DNA from: Isoetes taiwanensis
Taxonomy: Eukaryota > Streptophyta > Lycopodiopsida > Isoetales > Isoetaceae
NCBI GenBank assembly: GCA_021234155.1
Contig: JAJEKV010000005.1
Location: 5,394,952 to 5,458,951, forward strand
Direction: 5' to 3'
DNA length: 64,000 nt
A model generated the notes under the pieces. It did no database searches. It was not told where the DNA came from and saw only the letters and a program-made list of their open reading frames with translations. Below, in pieces: positions 23,790 to 33,196 of this stretch (position 1 is its first letter; the number at the start of each line of letters is the position of its first letter). The position numbers and the translations under genes are program-made.

Positions 23790-25205
23790 AGGCCGTCTCA
23801 CACCATCAGGGCAGCCTGTCGTCAGTAGTATTGGGCTGCGTCAAAATTGCCCCCTCTCCCCGATGCTCTTTGGCCTTTATATTGATCAGCTGGAAGATTG
23901 GCTTGCTGAGCACAGGGGGACGAGCGATCAACTTATGCACCACATAATTCGGCAATTCATATCCGCTGATGACGTGGACCTCATGGCCTACACTCCAGAA
24001 GATATGCAGCATCACCTGGATGCTCTAGACACTTTCTGCTCCTTCACTGGCATGCGAGTTAACTTGGCCAAAACTAGAGTGCTGCTAGTTTCATCCTGCC
24101 CTTAGCCAAGGCCTCCATCCTTCATTTACCAGGGACAAAATGTGGAGGTGGCTCCAATCTACAAGAATTTGAGGATCAAGTTTTCTACTACCACACACTG
24201 GGATGCTTTCTTCAGGTTGCTCATCATAGCAGTGTGGAAAGCACTATATGCCATGCAGAACAACAGCCACAAGGCAGAGCTATATGCCTGGGGTCACCAG
24301 TCACACCTGTTCAGGGCCTTAGTCGATCCGGTTCTCCTATACGGGGCGGAGGTGTGGAAACCAGTCATATCCCCTGCCACTTAGAATGACCTAGAACAAA
24401 AAGCCTTCTTAGCATGAGCACTTGGGCTAGAAGTCCACAATTCCACATCAGATCCAACTCCAGGAGACAGGTTTCCTACCCTTCAGAGGGCTGCACTGGA
24501 CCGCCATATCATTTTACTTCTAGAAGGTAGTTGGTATGGGTGATGCCCGTTTATCCAATCTTGCTTTAGCCATAGCAATGGGTACACAACACCTCAAAAC
24601 ATGTCGAAAGGACAACCTTGTTCAGTGGTTATCACGATGGAATGTACAGGCACACAGATGCATGCAGGTACGGAAAGAAGGATCACGATGCATTGAGGCA
24701 GTATCTTGATGCTTGTTTCCTTGGCAAGCTTTGGAATACAGATGCTCTGACGCATGTCAAGATGGCACACTATCGGCAACAAATAAATCGAGGCTCACAC
24801 GGGGCCCACAACACTACTTGCGCATCCATTTGCCAAGCGCAGACTGATAGCTTCCATTCGAACAGGTGCGCATCACCTCCGCATTGAGACATGCCGATGG
24901 ACTCGGGAGGCACGGAAGGATAAGATCTATCAGTGTTGCCAACAGGGCGCCATTGAGGGTTAATGCCACGCCCGTCAGACCTGCCTAGCATTCGATCATA
25001 TTTGGGCACAATATGCTCAGTTAGTTATGTCTGACCAGCTGTTGCATGTGCTGTTGAACACGGCCTCCGTGGGCTTCTTGGGATCATACCTTCATGAGGT
25101 TATGGATACACGGATTTGGTTGTGTGCTACGAGGCGGTATTGAATTGTCCTATACGGTTGTACAATATATCAACATGCTTATTACTGCTAAGGTATTTCC
25201 CAAAT
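23790..25205 (+). mobile_element. LINE A fragment, RT to C-terminus (dead)
   Basis: A 5'-truncated copy on the plus strand. It starts in RT block B (RQNCPLSPMLFGLYIDQLED) and continues with a catalytic box that reads FISADDVDL, with Ser in place of the Tyr of YADD. The post-RT region RALVDPVLLYGAEVWKP follows, and a decayed knuckle (CCQQGAIEG, stop, CHARQTC). It parallels the minus-strand copy at 6131-7250 but lacks the last part of the 3'UTR and the (TATTC)n tail. At least four frame breaks are present. Confidence 0.8.
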
Positions 25206-25209
25206 TTAA

Positions 25210-26295
25210 TGTTGGACGCATGTTGTTGATTAGGTTAATATACAACTATGCAATTTTTGTGATGGCAGTAATTCTTACATCTTGATTGTGATTCCAGGTT
25301 GAACTAAAAGCACAAAGATTAGAAGTTTGTGTGAAACAAGCACTTTAAGAATCAGGTTATGTCAGTTTTTTTGCATTATAGCTGAAAACATCACATATAT
25401 TCAAATTTGTCTTCTTCTTTGCCTTGTCTACTCTTAAGTTTACATCTTCTTTGTTGTATCTACTGTTGTGTTCCTTCTCAGTTTAAAACTGCATGCATTT
25501 CCATCAAACAGCCATAAAGTAAAAAAAGAAAGATTCACTATAGTCATTTGCTGACAATACGTCTCTTGAAAAATGGTTGGGCATTTGTTATAGTTATGCA
25601 TAAGGATGGTAACTATAAGTAGTTATGCATAAGTTATGCATACTAATTTGAACCACTAAACCATGAAGCTAAAGCTAAGGTGTACATGATGTTGTTTTAA
25701 CCTATTCACTTGATATTTAACTGATATTAACTGATACGTTCCTTCTTATGTTGTGCGGGAAGTTTGCAGACTTAGGATTGTGGCAGCGTTGCATTTATAA
25801 GAATAAATAAGAACAAATACAAATACAAGATAAAAGGAAGAAAAGAAGAATCCCATCGACCCGAGCCATTGGATCGAGATTCTAGAGAGGGCGAGCATGC
25901 ACGTCTCGCATGCATGCATTGCATGCTTTCTCTGTATGGGAGATCGCTATGTTAGGCGAGGTTCTTCATCAACATCTTATCGGCGCTTCCTCTTCTCTCT
26001 CAGCAGTACCTTATTCTCTATTCTTTGAAACCCACCCTCCCCCCCAAATTGTTTAATGTATTTGTCGCCTAGCATGCGTGACCAGCCCCTCTATTTGAAG
26101 AGGTTTTTCTTTTGTTGTCGTTTGGCATGCGTGACCACCCCCTCCACTTTGGGAGGTTTGTTTTTTCACATTTGTTCTAGTGTTAATGATGTGCAGGTAC
26201 AGGTTGGCAAGTGACAACAGCTTCGACTTCTCCATTCGTGGTTTTTTTGGGAGCGATTTTTCAGCCTTACATTTGTCCAAGCCTCTTGCCGAAGG
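25210..26295. other. Noncoding spacer with a CATGCATG cluster
   Basis: No gene recognised. GCATGCATGCATTGCATGC lies near 25907, a run of overlapping RY-like (CATGCA) elements. Its distance and orientation to any gene give it no clear role. Confidence 0.35.
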
Positions 26296-26299
26296 CTTA

Positions 26300-26350
26300 T
26301 CACTAGGGTTTTTCCTCGAAAACCCGAAAGGGCAGGGTTTTTTAATCCCG
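26300..26350 (+). mobile_element. LINE A 3'UTR hairpin fragment
   Basis: CTAGGGTTTTTCCTCGAAAA followed by CCCGAAAGGGCAGGGTTTTTT resembles the LINE A 3'UTR at 6130-6175 (read minus) and 28508-28535. The AAAACCC/GGGTTTT stem is preserved at 26319-26325 and 26335-26341. It is a short remnant. Confidence 0.5.
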
Positions 26351-26695
26351 ATGATAAGCTTTCAGTTGGTACACAAATTAAACATCTATTAACATTGTAT
26401 TTTTTTTGGGTCCAAGTTGTATAATTGGACATTCTCTTTATTTTTTTATGGGTAGTTCGCATATGTGCGGCTACCCACTATCCACCATTGTAGAAAATCT
26501 GCTGAGATGAATGAATAGTGGTAACAAAAAAATTTGTTGCATTCTAAAGGAAATGTAAAAGACACATTGCTTCTGAACAACAATTTAAATTGCTTTTGAA
26601 CAACTTTACTAAGATTGTTATATAAACAACAATTTAAAACAAGGTGCTGCGCACGGAGGGTTGCCCTCCATGGCCGGAGGGTGAAGTGGCTTGAA

Positions 26696-27308
26696 TCATA
26701 GTTCAAAGTTTTTAACAATCAATTCAAAATCATAATCCTGAACATTTGGAAGCCTTCTCTGGCTATATCTGACTCCATCCGTTTTGATATCTCCTTTAAT
26801 CATGCTATTTCGTTTTCTACGTCCCCTTTTCCCCATCTGATATTGTAAAGAGGCATGTTTACTATTTTCACCACTCATATCCTTTAATCCACAGTATGCG
26901 TCATGATTTTGTAACTCTTCGCTATTTTTAATCTCTTCTATCAGGCAATTTTTCTTAAAAATACTAGTCCTAGCCTCAACATGCTTGAGCCCTAGACTAT
27001 TATTCAAAAGATCGTTTGATCCGCAATTGCGCAACATCTGCTTATGGTTAATCCCTTTTTTGGGACGACCTCTTTTGCAAACTCCTGCCCTGTCCTCAAC
27101 ATTACCAAAGACTAAATTATTATCTAAAGAGCGCCGCCAAGTAAACACATCACTTGATGTACTATTCGCTTGCCTTTTAGTCCTCTTCTTATTCTTTTCA
27201 ACGTCTTGGTGATCTAAGTTTCTTTTTCTCGGACGCCCCCTTTTTTTTCGGTTCCTCACTCAGCATTTTGCTGCTAATATTACTACAATCAGTCGCTATG
27301 CTTGACAT
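26696..27308 (-). pseudogene. AT-hook protein gene with probable 1-nt frameshift
   Basis: The frame 27259-26696 encodes about 187 residues with three AT-hook-like clusters: KKRGRPRKRN at the start, CKRGRPKKG near the middle and GKRGRRKRN near 26830. AT-hooks bind the minor groove of AT-rich DNA, and such proteins act in chromatin. The frame has no ATG at its start. An ATG-led frame beginning MSSIATDCSN at 27308 runs into the same A8/G5 homopolymer (27236-27248) one base out of phase. Either an assembly or polymorphic indel in the homopolymer hides an intact gene, or it is a recent pseudogene. The protein family beyond the hooks is not recognised. Confidence 0.45.
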
Positions 27309-27309
27309 T

Positions 27310-28225
27310 CTATTCCAGAATGGGATCAAAAAATTCAGTCTTACCTGGAATCGCGTCGTCCTTCCTAAATTCGCTACTCTATCTCTCTATACATGGATTC
27401 CGGCCAGCACCTTCTCAGAATCGCTGCACCAAACGACTCCTTTAGCTCTGCTCACTTCTCCCCTCTTCTGTGCTACATCCCGTTTACGTTTCTGACTGCC
27501 CTCGTCCATTTAGCACTCCCATCCACTTGGATTTTTTTCCATGCATCCACCTCATGTTTTTCTGAGCCACGTCACATGCTCCACATGCATTTATCTCCTC
27601 AAGCCATGTCACCTTTTCCCACAGCATGCAATCTCAATCAACATCAGCATTCCCACTCAGTACTCAGTAAAACGAAGAAGGCCTTGTAGTTGACTTTGTC
27701 AGCATTCAAGAAAAGGCCTTGTAGTTGACTTTGTCAGTTCGATCCATCTATCCTCGAGCAAGGGTAAAAAGGGCTATCCCGAAAAACGTCTTAGTGATGT
27801 ACTTAAAAGTCATCATAGTCAAAGAAAATATGTCAAAGCAAAGACCAAACTTCTGAGTCCAATAATATCATTGCTCTCCCTCAAGGACTCGGTTAAAGGC
27901 CTGTTGCTGCTCCTTAAAAACATATGGTTTCTGCTCTGCCAATCTACCCTGATAGTTCCTATGCACTTTGTTTCATGTAAATTCTTTATTTTTTGCTTCG
28001 AAAGCACATGCCTGATATACATAATATTATACTATTACTCATGGCAAATATTGTCCTTAGATCTGAGCCTAAAGATCAAAGTTCCAGGTTGAAAATTGCA
28101 CAACAATTCTAATGTGGAAGAAAACTCACAAAGGCCATTACTTATTTTCTTCTAATCAACAGGGCAAAATCTTGCACATGTGGATGCCTCGATATAAAAA
28201 CCATAATTAATTTGAGCCAAGTAAA
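27310..28225. other. Noncoding spacer
   Basis: No gene recognised. AAGGCCTTGTAGTTGACTTT followed by GTCAG is directly repeated near 27680 and 27714, a small tandem duplication. Confidence 0.35.
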
Positions 28226-28229
28226 GGAC

Positions 28230-28350
28230 GTACCTGGTACACTATGAGAATATCGGTAACAAATGAAAGCTGAAGTGAGTCTGCCAATTAGTGCACCCAT
28301 GGCAGAAGCTTGAGCCCCTTGCCTCATTAACTTTAGCTGTATGGAAGAAA
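28230..28350 (-). CDS. Isolated exon-like segment, gene not recognised
   Basis: On the minus strand a frame encoding LKLMRQGAQASAMGALIGRL, then TSAFICYRYSHSVP, is bordered by a good acceptor (CCATACAG) upstream and a donor (AG|GTACGT) downstream. That suggests a real internal exon of a gene or gene remnant. No neighbouring exon could be joined with confidence. Confidence 0.3.
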
Positions 28351-28510
28351 CATTTTTTTTGTGTAAGCTTCCAACAATAACCCATAAAGCATAACCAACT
28401 TTTTAAACTTAGTAGTGACACAATTTTTCTTTGCATTATGATTAGGCATCAACGGGCTCGTTGCAAAACTTTTAAAACGGTGATCAAGAAATAGCTCATA
28501 TACTCTTAAC

Positions 28511-28638
28511 ACCCTTCGGGGCGGGGGTTTTTTAATCCTGGTAGTAATACGCCTGCTGCTCTCTCTTTGTACTTGGGTCCCATAGGCCAGTTGGTCTCTG
28601 TGGACGATAAAATCATATTCTATTCTATTCTATTCTAT
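28511..28638 (+). mobile_element. Tiny LINE A 3'-end insertion with target duplication
   Basis: About 128 bp corresponding only to the LINE A 3'UTR and tail: the CCCTTCGGGGCGGGGGTTTT hairpin, ACGCCTGCTGCTCTCTCTTT, TGGTCTCTGTGGACGATAAA, then (TATTC)n. It is bracketed by TCTTAAC at 28504-28510 and 28639-28645. It is an extreme 5'-truncation product and shows where LINE A ends. Confidence 0.75.
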
Positions 28639-28726
28639 TCTTAACGGAACTTCCAACATCCAAATACAATCGTGAAAAATCACAGATATGGATACACGAT
28701 CATGATACTTGGAATCTAAGATTTGT

Positions 28727-29005
28727 TCATGTTAAGAGGGAGGGGTACATATCCTTCTCAAAATATGACCACTTAACAAGGCTTTGCACCATAGCCACTT
28801 TACGTGACCCGACAATGAAAGCACCATTTGTTAAATATTGCTCTAACAACTTGCCTACATTGAGTGCACATTCAACCTGCCATTGTAAAACATTTGTGTA
28901 TGCTAAGTACGGTAAAGAAGAGAGAGCACACCACATGTGGACAATTTCTGTGTTTTGATATTCTTTAAGGACCTGTCTTGGTACATCATCATGCAATATA
29001 TGCAC
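28727..29005 (-). CDS. Unrecognised 92-residue open frame
   Basis: A frame with plausible protein composition (VPRQVLKEYQNTEIVHMWCA, NGAFIVGSRKVAMVQSLVKW) and a stop at its end. It is not recognised as a family. It could be a repeat-derived or pseudogene fragment. Confidence 0.2.
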   Translation of the reverse strand: MHILHDDVPRQVLKEYQNTEIVHMWCALSSLPYLAYTNVLQWQVECALNVGKLLEQYLTNGAFIVGSRKVAMVQSLVKWSYFEKDMYPSLLT

Positions 29006-29459
29006 GGAGTTGTTTATCTTATGTCATGTACACAAACAATTACATACACAAGGACTCAACGACACATCAAGTTATATAATTATTTATCTCATGTACAAAG
29101 GCATTACAGAGCGCCGGTCTGCATCAGATTGCTGAACTCAAAATATACAATGCACTTAAGTTCTACCTTTTGATTCAATATTAAATACTGCCTCTTCCAG
29201 AAATACAACTTCAATCTCCAAGCTCCCTTGGAGTGTGTGAATGACCTGTAATTTATGTAATTGAGAGTTAAAATATATTATGGATGCCTTTCACCATCCA
29301 AGGTTAATGTTCTGGGCGTACAACCACATGGTTTCAATCCCACCTAAGAGGCAAATGGGATACCCAGATGAGAAAGCCAAGCAAGAAAGTATATCATGAA
29401 ACGCACCAATGTTGATACGCTAACGCTAACAGTTAAAAAACAGAGATCATTTGCATATA

Positions 29460-30440
29460 TCAAGACATAGAAAGCCGTCTTTGTCGAGCAGCTGAAAGTT
29501 TTCCAGTTGAAGAGTTTGTCGTAGAAACGGGACTTTCAGAACTTTTTGATGTATCTGAACTTTTTGATGTCTCAGAGTGCTCTTTGTTCTGAAATAGTTT
29601 GCTAAATATTCTTCGAGAATTTGAAATCAGACCCTTTGATTTCATTTTATGCTTAATTACCTCTTTCTGCATTTGTGTTCGTTCCCTTTCTGCTTCTTCA
29701 ATTCGCTGTTTCATTGTTGCTAAGTCTCCTTTCAATGCTCTAAAGTCATGGTGAACACCTTCTCAGCCATCTTCATTTGTGCCAGATTATTTTGTAGTTT
29801 CGTCATGAGCAGGCAAAAGTTCTTTCACACTGCTTGGCAAATCATTAAGCAAGAGCCCTCCAGACACTGCTGATCGTACCTGCTCAAAAAATAGGACCTG
29901 GACAACCACACGGAGTGGAAGTCACTCATTAGCATGCATACATGCATCCATTGACAGCCTCTTACAGTCCATGAGCCTACAAAGTTTTTTTCTCTCAGTT
30001 TTTGACAAACCAGGGTGTTCATGCACATGCCAAAGGAGATATTCAGACAAGAAGACAATTTTTTTAATAAGGGATGCAATTGCTTAGGTGAAAATGCACA
30101 TTAGCAGATTCAAAAAAAAGAAACATTATGGGATCCTCACCTTCAGATAAATGTCAATTGCTCTATAGATTCCGTCGTTTATCCTTACTATCCAATGGTA
30201 ACTTCTATCCAATGCTTTTAAATTCACCTAAATGTGCTTATCTGCATCTTCAAAATCTTATATCTCACGGGAAATCATTTCCATCAACCCCAAATTCTAA
30301 CGAAAAAATGACTTGCTTGGAAGACCTACCGAATATTTGTTTAATCACTGCAACTATGCTTGAAGATGCAATTTGGCATGCACAATTACGTCTCCCAAGG
30401 TTCTGCATTCCTTCCAGAGAGCCTGTACAACAAAAATAGA
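29460..30440 (-). pseudogene. NPH3-domain (BTB/POZ-NPH3 type) pseudogene, C-terminal half
   Basis: NPH3-family proteins are plant-specific adaptors, several acting in phototropin signalling or with cullin-3 ligases. On the minus strand an exon near 30180-30150 reads NDGIYRAIDIYLK and ends at a GT donor. The next, near 30030-29860, reads [31 protein letters not shown], a stop, then LPLRVVVQVLFFEQVRSAVS. These are the hallmark NPH3 blocks. A further frame (29735-29460) gives a coiled segment (MKQRIEEAERERTQMQKEV) and a Ser-rich tail, as in the family. The internal TGA replaces the usual Arg before LPLR (CGA to TGA fits a CpG transition). Frameshifts follow at about 29740-29790. The N-terminal half is missing. 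Confidence 0.8.
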
Positions 30441-30789
30441 GTACAAATGAGAAGAAGAAAATGATTGAATCCGGAAATTAAACTTCACGTAATCTAGAGT
30501 TATGCAATTTTTAGCAACAAACGGGATTAGAGCTAAAACCTAAAGCTTAAGCAATCGTGGATAGAAGAGAGAAATCAGTTGCAATGTATATAGAGAAGCA
30601 GCATGTCTAGAATTTGTTTGCATTGAAAAGAAACACAGAGGAAAAGAAGCAAGTTGTATTCATTACAAACAGTCGGAAGCAGGTATTCACCACAAATAGC
30701 ACAAATGTAGGTATTCTGGCGGAGTTCTATAGCAAACCTCATATACACGCACAAATTAAGGAGCATCTTTGACTCAAACAAGGGAAATA

Positions 30790-31540
30790 ATTACCTGCTA
30801 ATTTAAATCTGAGGCCAATCTTCCAAACATCTGCAATGTACATCAAATTCAGAGGCTGCTCTGCCATGCAAGGCCATCCCAACATTGGCACTCCTATGCA
30901 TATGTTCTCTAAAGTTGAATTCCAGCCACAGTTTCTCAGAAATCCTCCTACTGATGGATACTGGAGTACTTTGAGCTGTGGAGACCAAGAAATCACGAGA
31001 CCTTGATCCTTTGTGCGCTTTATAAATTCATCAAGCAAGGTTCTGGATGATCCTCTAACAAGGCCTGGACGAAAAACCCAAAGAAATGGTTGTTTGCTCA
31101 ATTCTAAACCTAATGCAATCTCTTCGACTTGTTTTTGAGAGAGATCTGCAACACTGCCAAAAGAAATATAGAGCACTGACAAAGGAAGTTGATTGTCTAA
31201 CCATTCAAGGCATTCAACATTCTCTTCCCAGAGCGCACCCACTACTCCAACTCCATCATCTTCTTCTGTGCAATCTCCAAATGCTTGTGCAGGAAGTAGC
31301 GGACCTACTGCTAAGAGTCTAGGGTTATGTTCCCGACATACTTTCAGAGCATCAGGCTCCAGAGCTTCAAACGTATTGGCAAGAACCCAAGTCGATCTAT
31401 TCACTTGCTCAGATCTGTAAACTCGAAACAGATAATCCGCGTCAAATGGGTCTAGATTATGGAGCGACCACGGCAAATCAAAGGGATTAAGTTGGGGAAT
31501 TCCGGGAATGCTTGTAACCGATGGGCTATAGATTAACACA
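30790..31540 (-). pseudogene. UDP-glycosyltransferase (UGT) fragment
   Basis: Family 1 glycosyltransferase fragment that in intact form transfers sugar from a UDP-sugar to small molecules. The frame 31537-30739 covers the linker and donor-binding half: IPGIPQLNPFDLPWSLHNLD, WLDNQLPLSVLYISFGSVAD, FLWVFRPGLVRG, then the PSPG box (WSPQLKVLQYPSVGGFL, CGWNSTLE, GVPMLGWPCMAEQPLN). In the box the usual HCGWNS reads NCGWNS, so the conserved His is Asn. The reading ends at LRFKLA with a possible GT donor at about 30797. The acceptor-binding N-terminal half is absent, replaced by a region with a duplicated 31-bp phrase. It is probably a pseudogene, although a missing upstream exon is possible. Confidence 0.75.
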
Positions 31541-31541
31541 G

Positions 31542-31652
31542 AAGCTGGGGATTATATGTGGCAGATGCCAAGCGGGATCTTGTAGAATTTGGGAATTCTG
31601 CAGTTGATCCGAAAGGTGAAAGCTGGGGATTATATGTGGCAGATGCCAAGCT
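31542..31652. repeat. 31-bp direct repeat beside the UGT fragment
   Basis: AGCTGGGGATTATATGTGGC followed by AGATGCCAAGC occurs at about 31542 and 31620, 78 bp apart. It lies where the upstream half of the UGT gene should be and marks a local rearrangement. Confidence 0.75.
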
Positions 31653-31654
31653 TA

Positions 31655-32680
31655 TTTCCATCCGCAGTGGGTGTAAATCCGATGATCACTGTGCAAGTCA
31701 TAGCCATGTGCACAGCTTACTCCGTCCATGAGCATCTCCGTACCGCTTTGGCAGCCCCCTAGGATAGAAGGCTCCCCATTCAATTCAAAGCAGCCAACAG
31801 TCTTCCAAAACACCTTAGAATGCTTCCGCCGTAGCCAGGGGTGGATGACCTAACACTTACAGGCACCAGCCAGTTTTTACAGTCACCAGTATATGCTAGG
31901 TATATGCCGGCATATACCTGAATATGCTCACATACCCACATAAACGAGGGTTTGCCCCCCCTAGGGGCAACCCAAAAATAAAATATTGCTATGTTAGATA
32001 GACAACAATTCAAAATTAACAAACTACACAATCACCCATAATTGTATATTATGAGAATAGTTGCATATTATCTACAAATAGTTGCAAGCACTAGGCATCT
32101 AAATTCCAAGCATCTAAATTTATACTGCAATAAGGCTTGTGAGAACAGTTACACTACACAATCGCATATTATCTATGGACAATTGCAAGCACCAAGCATC
32201 TAAATTTGTACTCTAGAATTGGCAATAAGGTTCTATTCTTTAACATGATTTACAATAATATAAATAGTAGATAACATAAACTAATGATGTTATTCTAAAT
32301 AATGCAGATGGTAGTGATCAATGTTGAGTGGGATTCCTACCCAAGATTGGTTGCAGAGTACCCAACATTTCCTAATCACTAACTCAATAATGTAGGAATA
32401 CAATTGTGTCTCTGATACATGCATTCCCTTTTGCACATAGGCATGCATACCAGCAAATTATATAAAGCCTGAAACAGGCCTCCATTTGACGCTGAACTTG
32501 ATAAACATGTTCAATACTTGAATAACTATGAGGACGTTGAGGAAATTATGTTAGAGATTGAGGCTGAATCCTCAACATCACCAAACCGATAGAGAGTTTC
32601 ATAATAAAGATTGTATGGCACAAAAAAGAACGCCAAATATATTTATGTGTAGCTTGGCATTGCAATTGCAAATTATTTCT
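31655..32680. other. AT-rich spacer with degenerate repeats
   Basis: No gene recognised. The order CACAATC, ATATTATCTA, TTGCAAGCAC, AAGCATCTAAATTT recurs between 32026-32125 and 32150-32215, a decayed two-copy tandem repeat. Confidence 0.35.
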
Positions 32681-32689
32681 ATTGATTTG

Positions 32690-32946
32690 GAGAGAAGAAA
32701 ACTATCTTGCATATTCTTAAACCGGTTACTTACTTTAATTGTAATTTTTTTGTTAAATGGCAAATCTCAAATAATGTGCCACTATGTTTATAGGAGAATT
32801 TTTTATTTCTACGTTCGAATTTTTACAACCATCAAAGGTGAGTTTTATTCCTTTGTTTGGTTAATTCTTTTACATTGCATACAGATGTAATCTTGCATAA
32901 GCGTAGGATTATTAAAGTGAAGGTCTTAGCTTGAACTTCTATTATG
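32690..32946 (+). repeat. Left flank of E1: module also found at 45230-45760
   Basis: Phrases ATGGCAAATCTCAAATAATG, ACAACCATCAAAGGTGA and TAATCTTGCA(T/C) recur in order at 45340-45500 on the other side of element E1, with a weaker third version at 45560-45760. The pre-insertion locus was therefore a short tandem array, possibly exons and introns of the decayed Helitron gene that continues after 45840. The coding assignment is uncertain. Confidence 0.45.
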
Positions 32947-32977
32947 AACCATCATTCAATTAAATTGGGATTATGTC
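32947..32977 (+). repeat. E1 left terminal inverted repeat
   Basis: 31 bases starting AACCATCATT and ending GGGATTATGTC, identical to the inverted right end and one base different from the E2 terminus at 59173. TATG precedes it. Confidence 0.9.
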
Positions 32978-33196
32978 TTAATTTTGGGATAAATTTTATA
33001 TTGCACTTTTTTAGTAACTTTGTTAAATTCACTTTTTTAGTAACTTTGTTGCCCTTAGACTAGAATAGACGTTAACATATAATCACACACGGGAATATAA
33101 ATTCACACCTTAACTTCAAATTACAAAATCATATATCATGAAACTCAAGTAGTACACAACTTTTATTAAAAGTGATTGATACATAGTAACTGTTTA

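Noticed and set aside
25900-25925. CATGCATG (RY) cluster as a seed-type promoter element
   Set aside because: No start codon or gene in the appropriate orientation nearby; could be chance or a repeat.
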